Of a stretch of DNA of 64,000 nucleotides, positions 1-12,640 are shown in pieces. Numbering within the stretch: position 1 is the first letter of the stretch; each line of letters opens with the position of its first letter. The position numbers and the translations under genes are program-made. The DNA is from Haematobia irritans (Eukaryota; Arthropoda; Insecta; Diptera; Muscidae). The DNA is taken from assembly GCF_050003625.1 (NCBI RefSeq), contig NC_134398.1:79206003-79270002 (forward strand), given 5' to 3'. The notes below the pieces were generated by a model. That model had not been told where the DNA came from, did not search any database, and saw only the letters and a list, made by a program, of their open reading frames with translations.

Positions 1-1472
1 AATAATAATCTTTTGCTCATTTTTTGGAGAAAAGAAAAACAACAACCACAACAACAAATTATGGAAAATGTTGTTACGATGATGTATGGCATTAGGGAAT
101 GCTGGCATTCATCTGGACGGACGGACTTTGTGGCAACCACAGCAGTGCCCTGCAGCAATGCCAAGTCAATGTACGAGCGCCAACCAGCAAACCAATAAGT
201 AATTGTCCGTCCATTTCGACTATGATTGGTTGCTCGTCCTGATAGCACTGACTCATACAGTGCCATAAACGGAATAAATTCTTATCCAAACACTCAACTA
301 ATGCGAGAAGTAATTTTCTTATTTGCTTTGCAATAACCCAGGCGTTGGCCACAACCTCAACTAGCATACAAGATTTGCTTTAGTAATACAGGAGGTACGA
401 GAGTAATTTGTTAAAAAAAACATGTTTTAAGAAGTAATGCATGCATGATTTGCCACATACTCCATCAGCACCGAGGGGCAATGTTTGCATCACAACAAGA
501 GAAATATTAAGGAGAGACATGCCTTGGACTACATTCCGCAATAAATGATGCTTAACATTAATGCTGGGCAACCACAAAGTTTTAGTATTGATTTTCAATC
601 ATTGGTAATCATGGTAGGAATGAATAAATTACGTCTGAATGGATTTGCATTGGTCTGCTCTTTTGTAGTGGGGGAGATAAATAAAAAATTTCTTATAGAG
701 GTTGCAATGCACAAAACATAAGTTGTGACAACTGAATAATTCAAAATCCAAAATGTTTCATGTAAGGGGAAAATCCCCCATAAAGTTTTTCTATGTTCGT
801 GTTCATATAAGTTTATATTTTAATTCTAGACATGAAAAAGACGTCTGGGCTGAGTGTTCGTCCTGACAACCGCTTGCTGAACTAGTCCAAAATCTTCCTG
901 AGCCTTAAAGACTATTTTTTTAGTTATCCGTTCATTTTTTCCTTCTGAAATAAAACTGCGCTTAGGTTTTACGGCGTCTTTATTATTTCACAATTCCTAC
1001 CATCATACTTGTCTCGATATTAAGGATTGTAATCTAGACAGTGAGTATGTGAGAGCAAGAGGCAAACCGTTATTGTTTGTATCATATTCAATTCAAACAA
1101 ATGGAGTTAATGAGAGCATGAGAGTTAAATCTTGTGTTATTGTATACGATCTCTATCATGACTATTTAACACTGAACTGATTATTTACCATGAATGCTTT
1201 CTGTTAATGCAATTTAAATAAATAAATTAACATGAACCTGGCCTGTTACAAATATAAATTGATTATGGCTGTCAGTAACACAACTATTTTCCCAATATAG
1301 AAATAACAAAACAAATTACTGTTATATGAATATAATAGGTACTAATGCAATAATTTTGGCAGTTGCTCTTTTTAAAATTCCTACGATGTCATCTCATAAG
1401 GGCCACCCACAGTAGTTTCTGATCTGACATGCTTAGATGCATAGTATGCATTATATGATGCGTCATGTTCTG
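1..1472. other. Non-coding, AT-rich sequence (probable intron)
   Basis: I see no gene. The open frames are short, start at random codons and match nothing I recognise. No clear repeat family was identified. It lies downstream, on the minus strand, of the receptor exon at 20033-20195 and is probably part of that gene's first intron; this is inference. Confidence 0.4.
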
Positions 1473-2107
1473 CACTAAAAAAAAGTTTACTTGGATCCAA
1501 AGATTTTGACCTTCCCTTAAGGATTTTGGTATTGATTCCGAGCCAAAGATGCGGCCTCTTTAAAATAAAGACATCTTTGACGGACCTCCCTGGCTTTAAA
1601 TCTAGGATAAATAAAATTAAAATTAGATACAGATCTCATTCATCGAATTTTTATCCTCTTTTGCGATATATTAATAAAGGTATTTATGTACAAACAAATT
1701 CCAATTTAAAATCCAAATTATGACAGGTACTTCAAAGTAAAAACAGTTTTCTTAATGTTAAAAAAAACTTTAAACCAAAGATGCAAATCCTTAAAATAAG
1801 TCTTAGCCAATATTTGAAGCGACTTTATCTTAAATATAAAGGTGCAATATGTCAGTTGAGTTAAAGACGATTTCTTTAAATTAAAAATGTTTTTCTTTAT
1901 TTTAAGGAAAATTTGCCTTACTTCAACGATCTACAACTTCAGCAGAGAGACGGAAAATTTCAAGATTTGTGTCCTAAATTTAATGAAAAAAATTGGTGAA
2001 GCAAATTTCATTATTTTAAAGAAATTTGTCCTTAACTTTGGGTAAATTTCGATTCCTAAAATTTAAGTTGCATAATCTTCAATATTAGGTCAATATTTAT
2101 TTCAGTG
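1473..2107 (+). mobile_element. MITE, family M1, copy 1
   Basis: The ends are CACTAAAAAAAAG and the inverted TTTCAGTG. The interior has runs of TTTAAAATAAAG-type sequence. An inverted relative forms the outer shell of the nest at 38591-45155: both share the segment near GGATCCAAAGATTTTGACC at one end and the GATTATGCAAC segment at the other. There is no coding capacity. Flanking dinucleotides are TG and TG rather than TA, so the target duplication is uncertain. Confidence 0.6.
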
Positions 2108-3428
2108 TGGGGTCAATGAACATATTAGTGGGTGGTGGTTTATCTGATGAATGTAAATAGGTGAAGGTACTTACTTACACATTGACTTAATAAGATCCTG
2201 AAGGCACTTAGTCTACCATTTGCTCTTTGTCATTCAAGCATACTTACTGCTGTTTTTTTACCTACATACTTCTACACCCAATTTATTGTTTTCTGGACTT
2301 TGTTTTAACTCTTATCTCAGATGTTCATGTAAAACTGGATAATATGACAACGTTCACAGATTGGCGACGCTGGTATCGGTGACAGAGGCATTTGGGAGTA
2401 AACAAGACAACTGGTAAACAAAATAGTAAGATAAGACCACTTTGAATTTCTTAAGAAAATCAACTTAAATCTGAATCTGCAGCAAAGGCTGCAGAGAGGA
2501 ACACTAAAAAACATAATAGTAAACTGATAAGAATCTTGTCGAAGGCATAAAACATAAGCGAACACACATTGAAAGCGCTAAGATGTCGTGCAACAAAACT
2601 CCAACAGAGTTGTGAACAACAGGCCAGGCACCACCAGCAGCAGCAGCTCAATAACCAGCCAAAGGCACAGTTCAATAACGAAATCAGTGTTGCGTAAATA
2701 CCGATATAATACGTGACGTTTGTAGGAGATAATAAATGTTCAAAGGAGCCTCAAAGAAATACACACACACATACAAGCATATAATACTCATAAGAATAAT
2801 GAAATCCCGCACCACCAGCAATATTTCCTTTCACAAAGACATTGGAATGATTATCCTAAACAAAAGATGAATATTATTGTGCATTTCTGACTAGGAATAA
2901 TGATTCGTGATAACTTGCTGCTGGGGGCCAAAATCAAATAAATTTTTGATATCTATGGGAAAGAGCAACAACAAACAAAAACAATAAAATAGTTAGAGCT
3001 GACTTACACATCAAACATCCTTTTTCCCTTTTCTCGCATGGTTTCTCAGGTCATGACAAGGCCTCTATGATCCTGTTACCATAGGTTAGTTCATTAGTTA
3101 GTTAGGATGTAATTTTCGTTTGTGCGCGTGTGTATAAATCAAAAATGAGATATACACTAAAAAAGCTTACTCAGTTACAAATATTAAAAAAAAAAATGTA
3201 TTTTCTTAAATTATTTTTGTATTGATTCGAAGACGATGAAACCCTTTTAAATTTAGGATTAATTTAGGCGCAAAAGATACTAGGTCAGAAACCTTAATTT
3301 ATTCGTTTTTCTGTCTGTCTTCGTCATGTTATAGCAAAGTCCTTCATAAACGTGTTAACCGCAACTTAAAATTCGAAATTCAATTCGAAAGAGTCTTTAA
3401 TCGTAAAAATGATATCCAAAAAGTCTCC
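2108..3428. other. Non-coding sequence
   Basis: I see no gene and no repeat family I could match elsewhere in the window. There is a CAG-rich patch at about 2632-2650 and a short AC run at 2761-2772. Confidence 0.4.
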
Positions 3429-3626
3429 TACACGCAAAGAAAAAAAAAAAAACGTTTGCAAAACGTGTATGTTACCGAAAACGTTTTTCTTTTGTTAGAG
3501 TTTTTTGAATTTCTTCGAGCATTTGAAACTTTTATCATCAAAAAAATTTGTTTGGTTTGTTACACAATTTTTATTTTTTCAATAAAAAAAATTACAGTCC
3601 ACAGTCCATTTCGTTTATATCAAGCA

Positions 3627-4192
3627 CAGGGTTGGCCTGTCACAAACTGTGACTTTTGCGACATACATTTGCGACGGTATAATACGTATGTCGCAAAAGT
3701 CGTAAACCTACTGTAAAAAACTTAATTTTGAATAGAAGAAATCCTGAACAATTTTTAATTTAGTTTGACAGCATTCGCTGTGAGTTTCTGCAGAAATTTG
3801 TGAAAGTTTTCCCACGGTCAAGCCTATTTTCTTAGGTGGTATCGTAATTTCCGTTGGTGAGTGTGCAAAATACCTTGGGGTTATATTGGACAGGAGACTG
3901 AACTTAAAGCTAAGTAAGGACGAGAAAATCCACGGTTACCCTGTACTCGTGTAAAAGCCAATAGGGAAAATGTGGGGACTGAAACCGAAAATTGTGAACA
4001 TTCCTAAGAATTGAAACTTCTTCGCACATACAATCTTCTTGCATATCATCGAATTCGCTGCCTAGCTAACGCGACTAAAGTATTTTGAGTTTACGACTTT
4101 TGTTACTTTTATTTACATTTACGACGTGTATGTGACGTTTACAACTTTCCGACAGTCGCAAACCTAAAAAAGTTTGATACAGACCATCTCTG
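3627..4192. mobile_element. hAT-type MITE inserted in tRx copy a
   Basis: Terminal inverted repeats are CAGGGTTGGCCTGT and, from the other end, CAGAGATGGTCTGT. Perfect 8 bp target duplications ATCAAGCA lie at 3619-3626 and 4193-4200. Copy b of the host element has an uninterrupted ATCAAGCACTG at about 17837, which serves as the empty site. Subterminal sequence repeats GACTTTTGCGAC/GTCGCAAAAGTC motifs. It carries a LINE fragment in its middle. Confidence 0.85.
3830..4015 (+). pseudogene. LINE reverse transcriptase fragment
   Basis: Plus-strand translation gives LGG..I..GECAKYLGVILDRRLN followed by a degenerate K.WGLKPKIVN stretch. This is the same segment as in the LINE at 45291-52071, where FGECAKYLGVILDRKLN and KLGLNPKIVHW occur. 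It covers about 60 residues downstream of the RT catalytic core, with frame breaks. It sits inside the hAT MITE, so it was either captured by that element or inserted into it. No LINE 3' tail was seen, so capture or truncation is likely. Confidence 0.8.
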
Positions 4193-4285
4193 ATCAAGCA
4201 CTGTTCTTTTCCGAACATCCTTTGGGAATCTTTCGAGCATATCTGGAAATATACGTATGTAAAACAAAAAAAAAATATGGAGTTC

Positions 4286-4357
4286 GGTAGAAGCAGGTCT
4301 CGAACCCACGACCCTTGGCATGCAAGGCGGACGTAGCAACCACTGCTCCACGGTGCC
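4286..4357 (-). other. tRNA-like segment of tRx copy a (SINE-head type)
   Basis: On the minus strand this reads GCACCGTGGAGCAGTGGTTG through a B-box-like GGGTTCGAGACC at 4307-4293. It is closely related to the head of the SINE at 32066-32400. A run of ten T on the transcribed strand (4275-4266) follows at once, as expected for a Pol III terminator. It is not a functional tRNA gene by eye because the acceptor stem is not paired. Confidence 0.65.
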
Positions 4358-4470
4358 CAACTAAATGTTTGTTTCTGTTAAATAAAGTTTGTTTAATCGG
4401 CTCGTGGGCGCCGCAAGCTATGCTATATTAATATAAAGTATATGGATAATTAGCTATTGATGATAATAAC

Positions 4471-4541
4471 AGCTACGTAGCTCAGTGGATAATGTGCTGG
4501 CTTACAAATTGCATGGTCGGCGGTTCGATTCTCCGTCCAGG
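4471..4541 (+). other. tRNA-like segment of tRx copy a (second type)
   Basis: An A-box-like TAGCTCAGTGGAT at 4478-4490 and a B-box-like GGTTCGATTCTC from 4522 are spaced as in tRNA genes. Equivalent segments occur at 18132-18202 (+), 39082-39146 (-), 40431-40502 (-) and 53394-53463 (+). The acceptor stem does not pair well, so this is a tRNA-derived promoter rather than a tRNA gene. Confidence 0.65.
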
Positions 4542-4884
4542 AAAAAAAAAAAAATTATAAACTCAAATAATTTCTTCTACATTGTTTGCATTACAGAAAA
4601 ATGTGCTAAAAACTAAAAAACCTCGTGGAAGTGTGAAAGATGTGAGGGAAAATGCAATTAGCAAGAAAAGATTGTTTTTTGAGTTAGTCTTTATGAAATT
4701 GCTTTTACAACCTGGAAAAGAATAAACGTTTATCACAAAAGGTATATACTCTTCTTCCAAATAAACTTCCTTACAGCGAAAAGCAAAGTAGAAACGAACT
4801 TTGTTTATCTCAAAAAGCAAAGTAGAAACGAACTTTGTTTATCTCAATTTTCGTTTGGGAGGAAAGAATTATTTTTTGCGTGTA

Positions 4885-7800
4885 TTTTTGAACGCTTTTT
4901 AGCTATACAGTCAAGGTAGAAAAAGTCAATTAACTTAAGGACTGTTTCACTAATTTTTCAGAATTATTACAGCCAAGTTTTCCTTAGACCAAAAATTTAC
5001 TCGTGCAAATTTCCCCATTATAAAGACGATTGTCCTGACTAAGTTAAAATTGTTTCTCCATATTGTCCTCCATTCGTTCAAAAAGACATCTGATATGGAT
5101 TTCTTCCAGTTCTTCTTCTTTTCTTGACAAATTCAGAATAGACATCAATAGTGGATGAATATCAAGATAGTGTCACATATTTTAACTGTGTTTATCACAG
5201 TTGGATGGATTTTATTATATTCAAAAATAGTAGACTTTTGCCGTTTGGTAGAATTCTTGTCTTTTTGATAGTTTCGTTCCTTAAGAAAAAAAACTCATTA
5301 TAACAATGAAACATTTCTTTATTTTATTGACTTATTTCGTTGGCTCAATTTTAATACATATTTTATTAAAATAACGAAAATTTTTCCAACATTGCTATAT
5401 TGTGTCTAAACAAGATGGAGACTTTACAATTTGACTACTAAATATATGTTCACGTTTAAAACTTTGTTGTATTTCGAACAAGGCTATTGTATTTTCGTTA
5501 CATACAATTGGAATCTTTGGTCGTTACCTCAACCCTCTCTACATAGTATTGTTGCATGTATTATTTTCGATTGTTCTACATTCAAATCTGTGAATATGAT
5601 GAGATATCAACAACTAGTCCTTACATACTGCCATATTTCAATTTTTATACTTGGTTTTATTAGATTTCAATTCAATTTCTTTTGCAACTTCTTCTTCTTT
5701 GGCAGCAGCAATAGCAGACGAATCATAATAATCACCATCCATCTCTATCGACATTTGTTTGTTTTTCGAATTCAAATGAAGGGTTATCGCATTGCTATGG
5801 CACATTGTTGTAAAACCAAATAAAGACAACACCAACCAACCAACCAACAACAATCAACCAAAACTGATTGTCATTATTCTGTTCTAGTTCTTGTTTTTAT
5901 TGCTATTGTCATTTGTTATGTCAATATTGATTATAGAACTGAAGAAGACAATGGTCCGGACAAAGAGGCGAAAGACCAAGGACGGGGTGAAAACAATCAA
6001 TGGAATTATTACAAAACTAATAAGCCGTACTTATTACACGTTCTCAACAGCATAGAACATTCCAACGTTCGTTCTCGAAAGAGATGAATGAACTTTTGCA
6101 ATGAAGCGATTTAATCAGGATTACAAAGTACACCACAAATACAGCATTGGCCAAAAGTGACGTTATCAATTAATCGAGTTTTTTTTTTGTGGAATTATTC
6201 GTAAAGTGAATAAAATTAAATGTATGAATTAAAAGCCAAGGTTAACCTACTTTACAAATTTCTAGCAAAATACCATGATTTTCTAGGACACTGATTGACA
6301 AACAGATGTTCACCCGGATTACGAAATATGGCCTTGCGTGAGAGATACATACATACAAATGTTTATTTGAAATAAATGTCTTTTAATTAAATTATATTTT
6401 TTAAAATTTTATTGTTTGGAATGTCTTCACTAAAATTAGGATACTCCTATCTGAAGATTGACGTCGTCGGTTAAATGCGAATGGTTTTAAGGTTAGATAT
6501 TAAATAAAATAATTTGTACTTTCAAAAACTTCACAAAGTAAAGATACAAATCTTCAGGAAATAGGACACGATTTATTGTGAAAATACTGAATTCTTTATA
6601 ATATATATTTTTTCAAACAAAAAAAAAAAACACGCTTCCCACAAGGAAATAATCTTTTATATGAAATCTTAGAAAGTAGCAAAGAGATAAGAAAATAATA
6701 AAAATAAATTTATAATTGTTTCGACCTAAAGGACTATAACGAAAAATAATCTTGCTTCATACACTCTAAAAAAAGTAGGTTTACCAATTTAATTCTATTT
6801 TAGTTCATACAATTATTAGGTTTTAAGAAAGTTTCCTTGATATTAGTAATTTTTTGTGTGTGTAACTGAATGGACTAAAAAATGGGGAAAAAGTTATACA
6901 CAAATGAAGCACATAGATTTCATAATTTCGTATTTGCCACAAAATTTCTAAAAATTTGTATATATTCTACGTTACATATGCGCACATCTTAAACTTTGAA
7001 TTGCAAGTTGGAAGTCCAATTTTTTCCTTCAAACTACGAAATTTCTTTTAACAACTGAAAAGAAGAAATAATAATAATTATGTCTAAAACATTGTCTATA
7101 ATTTTTCGATATCAACATTTGCAATACAATTGGTGAGTTCACGGTTTTTTCTTTTGTATATGGGATGGAATATCTTCATAGATAATTACAATATCAAGAT
7201 AGAATGAGACGAAATAGTTTCAATTATGTATTCCATCAAGTTTATTTTCCACGTACCATAAGCTGTTATGGTTATGGAAAATAAACTTGATACATTATAA
7301 AAAATAGTTTTAGGAGTTTCTGCTATATCATCTTTTTTACAATCACTCGAAGCAATGATCGAACGATGTTTCTAAGGTGTGGTGTATTTTCTACTCTAAT
7401 ACAAATATAAAATAATGTCGCACTATCATACCCTGTTGTAAATATTCAAGTTGAAAATCGCAAAAGCTAATCTCTTTAAATATTTTACTATCCTGGTATT
7501 CTAGTCTGTATAGGCTTATATTAGTTATCCATAAAAATTCAAAAAAAAAAACTATGTCAAATTATGTTGCCTTTGGTATACATTTACTGCATTCAATAAG
7601 ATTTATTTAAATAAAACAACAAAACAAATTGATATTTATTTACAATCTATCCGTAACTGAAAGTGAATTAGCCATAATTCAATTTGGATTTACAAATCAA
7701 AAAAGCTTATAAATCCACCAAATAAAAGAATATGTTCTCTGTCAAACATTAAAAATACACATCCAAATGCCGATTTACATAAATTTCAATTTCATTTTTA

Positions 7801-10800
7801 TGGAAATCAATTGGTGTCATCAATATTCATTTGCAATATTTAATAATGTTAAAAAATTCGTTTAAGGGTAAACAAACCAAAATGCCAACAAAGTGATTCA
7901 TTGAAATTCTGAACATTTGTTTTTTGCAGCAATAAATTGGACAAAATTGATATGATTTAGTGCAACATTCTGAGACAAAAAATAAAAAAGATTAATTTAA
8001 AAACGGACAAAAATGAGCAAAAAAAAAACTTAAATGTCCCGAAGTGCACACAAATCACAATTAATATTTATGACCAACTTCATTGTAGTTTTTTTTTTGC
8101 AATTTTTTTTACGTTTTGGTAGCAGTGTGCTTAGACAATGCCCTACCATAAACCGGGACATACATTGTTTTTTTTCCTGTAGAAACTGATGCGACCAATT
8201 AAATGTTGGTTTATAAAATTCGTGAATTGGGTCAATGGTCGATTTTTCTTTTATGGTGAACACAAATATCTCCTAAAAAACTGTTAAGTGTGAATTGTGG
8301 TTATCCAGCTTTCTAATTCTCGGTATCAGCAACCACAAATATTTATTATAAGTTTAGTCATATTATATAGTTGCAGTTCTAGATAGTTTTGGTGAAAAGG
8401 TTTTCTGTGTAGTTGCAGTTATATATGCAGATGTTTTACATTCAACTTTCTTGTAATACAACCTACACTGTACTTCACTTTAGTGCGTCATATCGATGTC
8501 TCTATTCCAAAGTACGCTAAGTCTAAAAAGTGAATTTTACAGGAAACAAGTTCAACATTTGGAAGTTCTCAAGAACCGTATAACATAAGATATAAATTCA
8601 CTTTTTTCAGTCCTAAAATCATATTTATTGTAGATTTGTTTTAGTATGTACGAATTCAAAATAGTGATAATAGAATATGGCTAAAACTGACTTAGACCAC
8701 TTTAGATCGTACAAAGCTTTTTGCGTTAGTCAAAAAGCTTTAGCTTGTGTCTAAAGTTTTCCTTAAAACTTTAGTCACAGGCTACCTACATTATTAAACA
8801 TAACTTTTGATAGATTCGATCTTTTGACAGGATGCAATTTACATCAATCCGAGCAGCGAACAGCGAACTCCATCAAAAAATGCTAAATAGATTATCGTAC
8901 TCTAGAATGTTAGAGACAATTATTGCCACGTCTACCCAATAATTCAAATATACTTTATATAAAAAACAGATATATCATTTTAGAGTGAATTATATTTATT
9001 TTGTGTATAGGGTTCTCTGTGTTAATGTGCGTACTATGTTCGAGTTTTTCATCAAAACACTAAATTAAAAGTGCAAAAATATATATAAAGACGATAACAT
9101 TTTTATCAAGTCTCTTCAAATTATGGATGGAAAAGGTCCAATGTATTGATTGCGAACAATTTAAAATTTCGAAATTAATTGATTAAAAAAAGTAACCGTG
9201 AAAATAAGCTGGTTTTCTCTGGTACTCAGCTTTATGCAGCATAACAATAATAACAAAAAAAAAAAAAAACAATAATAAAATGTTTAATATAATATGTGTA
9301 CTCAAAATATCCACATTAGTTATAATCTAATGATACAAGCGTGTCGGAAGACTTTAATTACTTTTCAAGCCTATTTAAGAATTTCTAACTTAGTTGTTTA
9401 GTCTTATCGGATGAAATTTAATAGAGCTCCAGTAATTCGTATAGGATCGATTTTAATTTCATTATCAATTAGAATGATAAGCTCACAGACATTCAGTCTT
9501 CCTTAAGTTATATACAAACATGTGTGACTTGGAACCCAGCAGGTTCGCTAGAAGCCAAGAACGGAGAAAAGCAATAAAAACAAGCGGGCGGAGAACTTAC
9601 GAGAAATAAAAGGAAAGCCGAGGAGTAGTTCACCAAGTCGTAAATTAAAAGAAGAAGTGATAGCCGCTGCCAGCGTCACAGACGATGCATGAGAAATAAA
9701 ATCAACAATAATCAGCAAACGTCCAGTGATCAACAAAAGTCACATGGACAACGAAAACTTAAGAGACACAACCAACATTAAATGAAGCTTTGCAGAACAT
9801 AAATTTCATAAAAGACAATACCCACTCACAAATGTGTACCCCATAACAATTCAAAGTGGTTGTAAAGCATCATCAAGACGGAGACGGCGAAGGCGACGGT
9901 GTCGGCGGCCAACAAAGGGTTAAGCGTTTTAATGTGTGTAAAGAACCATAAAAATATAGGAAAACACCAAAATTAAAAATTCGCCCCATGGCCAACGCAC
10001 CATCAACTCCCATTAATGGTGCAGCCATTCTATCTCCCACATTCGTGTTGTGATTGTGAGACGGAGATTCGAAATGTCTAATACATTGGGAGGGGGCCAG
10101 CGCTGAGAAACTAAAAGCCATAAATAGTCAATGAATTGTGTCAAAGGATCATGTCGTGAAAGAGATGCCATATAGCAACCAGAATTATATTTCATATATT
10201 TATGACTGAAATGTGATACATATTCGACTCACACTTGATGGCCTAGCTCGATTTCATCGCATGAATGAGGTTATATCAGAAAATATAAGCACTCTGCCTA
10301 CCTATTTTGGCTTGTTTCAAATTAATGCTCCCTTATAAAACTGGAGGTTCCAATTTCCCTTACAGAATTAGCTTGCATCGATACCATTGAAATCGTCAAC
10401 AACCATCATCATGAACTCGTAATTAAATTGATGACATCTCTCCACCTCCCCGCATTTGGAATCAGTGAAGAACTTAACAGAAGGGTCCTCCTATTCTGTT
10501 GTGCATCATCTCCATTGGCAACGACCGAGTCGATTCTTGCCATCAGCCGAATGCGACTAATTATGCGTTTAGTTTGTTTTTCGGTTTATTTGCCACATAT
10601 TTAAATGAATGTTAATTATTTCAAAGTCGAAAATGTTGCACTCCACAAGGGAAACTTATTCAGAATTTTTCAAAGATATTTACATAAAATATCCTCCTCA
10701 CAATTATTGAAAATATTTACGATGTAGACCAGAAGGTACATCCCCCGGCATTGACACACATTGTGGAGATAGTTTCGATTTCAATGTGAAATACCCGCTT

Positions 10801-11494
10801 GAATAGAATTCATTTGATTTCACTTTGAAACAGTTTTTTGTTCTTTCTCTCTCTCGTTTGGGATGGCTTCACAATAAAATTTTATGATATTTTAATTTCC
10901 TAGAATATTTCAAACATTTTCTGTAATTTTAAATTAGGTAATTTGATAAAGAGCATAGACGGCAGCCCATTGCCTTTTCGTATTGAATGTGTGTGTGTGT
11001 CACGGGTCTTTAATTGTTAAACTATAAGACTCGAAAGGGAACCAATTATATTAACAAGAATTCAGTGAGAGACGTTTCAATCGGCATTTTAATGACAATT
11101 TCATCGATAGAACATAAAGAAAGAGACCAGGTTTAGTAAAAATTCCGCTGAAAAATCTCTGGTAGAAGAGAAAGCCTCTTTAAAATCCCTTAATCGAAGT
11201 CATAAAAAACAAGACCTCTTGCAAACGTAATTTTTATGAAAACTGTTTTAGGAAAAAGTCTGATTGTTGTAAAAGTTTCGTAGAGAAAAGATTAATTTGA
11301 TTGGCTAATATTGGATAGATTTATACAGTCAAATGTAAAAAAAATCGTTTGAATAGTCAGGTTGGTATATTTTTAGTTTTCAACTAAGAATTACAAATGG
11401 TATCGAAAGTGAGCAGGAGTCAATTGTGTAAACATCAAATTTCACGTGATTAAATATACGATCGTTATTCTTTACTACGTTTTAACGAACTAAA
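4885..11494. other. Non-coding, AT-rich sequence (probable intron)
   Basis: I see no gene in this 6.6 kb. It holds short simple-sequence tracts, for example CAAC/CAAC near 5831-5850, a possible decayed M3-like fragment around 5265-5420 and a strong hairpin at 7235-7291 listed separately. The GC-richer patches near 9540-9740, 9870-10120 and 10440-10560 have no recognisable coding. They could be conserved non-coding DNA, but that needs a comparison between species. Confidence 0.4.
7235..7291. repeat. Perfect 17 bp inverted repeat (hairpin)
   Basis: The arms ATCAAGTTTATTTTCCA (7235-7251) and TGGAAAATAAACTTGAT (7275-7291) are perfect complements. An inner CCATA/TATGG pair tightens the loop. The predicted stem is about the size of a small pre-miRNA or a short foldback. 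Nothing in the window repeats it. Transcription is unknown. Confidence 0.7.
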
Positions 11495-12640
11495 AATCCC
11501 GAACGAACACATTATTTTTAAGTGCAAGCATATAATGTTCATAAACTAGAATAATATGTGTGGAACATATATGTTAATATATTACAATATATTATGTTTG
11601 GGGTATAATATTTTTTTAAATATAACCCTTCTGTGCGTGATGTGGTCCCGCTGGACTTTTTTGATTTTTATTCCTACATAACTTTATCTTTTGCATGATT
11701 TGCAGCGTGATGGTTTATGACTTCTTGTATAAAAGGGTTTTAAGTTGAAAACTGTAAATTTTTATGTGATTGAATCATTAAATCGGTTATTATAGGTATT
11801 TTAAAAAGTTTAGTGCGATTCTGCGTGATGAGGTCCATTGGGACCTACCACTAATTGCATCGGTGGTTTTAGCGCAGTTTAAAAAGTTGCATAAAGATAA
11901 TGCAATTTTTATATTTGGAACAATTAATAACAATAACATCCTTTCAGAAAATTCCGTTATTTAGAAGAACTTGTCATTTTTGAAGTTTCCATTGGTTTCA
12001 TTGCTTCATAGTACATAATTTTATGTGTTCCGAGGATATATCCACTATAGCGAAACTACAAGTGGAAAAAAAGTTATTTGAACTTCATAGAAATCATGGT
12101 CGATCTAAGTTTTTATATTTCTATACATATTCCAGACCCATAGGCTCCTGGAATTTGGCAAAATGTTCCTCAATTTTGACCAAGTTTGAAGCAACCACTG
12201 CACATAATACTGCGAACAAAACGAACGTCACTACAAAAATCGCTTTGTTTTTCCTTCAAAAATCGAGTTTGTTCAGAACATTCAACTTCTAAAACAATAT
12301 ATTGTTGCTTGGTACGTATAAGGATACTTATAGGTACCACGCCTTTGACAAACATCAGGGCCTCTAGAATACTAATAAAAAATTTAAACATTATCTGTAT
12401 TCTATTAAAAATTAAAAAAAAAAACTCTATATTTACTAACGAATATCTATATATGCAATTAGGGATAACCTCTCTACCATTCGTTTTTTATTATAGGTCC
12501 CACGGGACCTTATCACGCTGGTATCGCATCCGGTGTTATCACATACACAAGGGATAATATGTGTGAATGCAAACATATATTAATTTAGAAATTTCCTATA
12601 ATTATATATGTGTTCAGAAAGAGAGATTGAGAGATTATAA
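11495..12640 (+). mobile_element. Z-family fragment, split by a piggyBac-like element
   Basis: Segments at about 11495-11625 and 12554-12640 are similar to 16575-16810 in Z copy 1, with AAGTGCAAGCATATAATGTTC, TTATGTTTGGGG and ATAATATGTGTGAATG motifs in the same order. The two halves become contiguous when 11626-12557 is removed. The right part of Z is absent. Confidence 0.7.
11626..12553. mobile_element. piggyBac-like non-autonomous element, ATAA target duplication
   Basis: The ends are CCCTTCTGTGCGTGAT and, from the other end, CCCTTGTGTATGTGAT (13 of 16 identical). ATAA lies on both sides (11622-11625 and 12554-12557). The homologous site in Z copy 1, AAAATAATATGTGTGAATG near 16697, has a single ATAA and is the empty site. 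Subterminal repeats of the form GCGTGATRNGGTCC occur at 11635, about 11822 and, inverted, near 12497-12518. The 928 bp hold no convincing transposase; the open frames are random. Placement in piggyBac rests on the CCC/GGG ends, the 4 bp duplication and the subterminal repeats. Confidence 0.7.

Larger units (their letters stand above)
3429..4884 (+). mobile_element. tRx element copy a (TIR element with two divergent tRNA-like heads)
   Basis: The ends are TA-CACGCAAAGAAAAAA and the inverted TTTTTTGCGTG-TA, which fits a TA-duplicating (Tc1/mariner-type) MITE. Inside lie two tRNA-like segments reading away from each other: minus at about 4286-4357 and plus at about 4471-4541. Near the left end is a segment shared with the other copies (TTTTGTTAGAGTTTTTTGAA). 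A 566 bp hAT MITE plus its 8 bp duplication interrupts it at 3627-4200; without these it is about 880 bp, close to copy d (920 bp). No protein is encoded. I know of no described family with this architecture. Confidence 0.75.

Noticed and set aside
4139..4360. Frames with QWL..P.CM.RVVGS.PAST (also near 17899, 39200-39424, 36707 and 32254).
   Set aside because: These are translations of tRNA-like SINE heads, a common false gene in insect annotations.
4471..4541. Genuine tRNA genes at the tRNA-like segments.
   Set aside because: A and B boxes are present, but acceptor stems do not pair and the segments recur only inside repeats.
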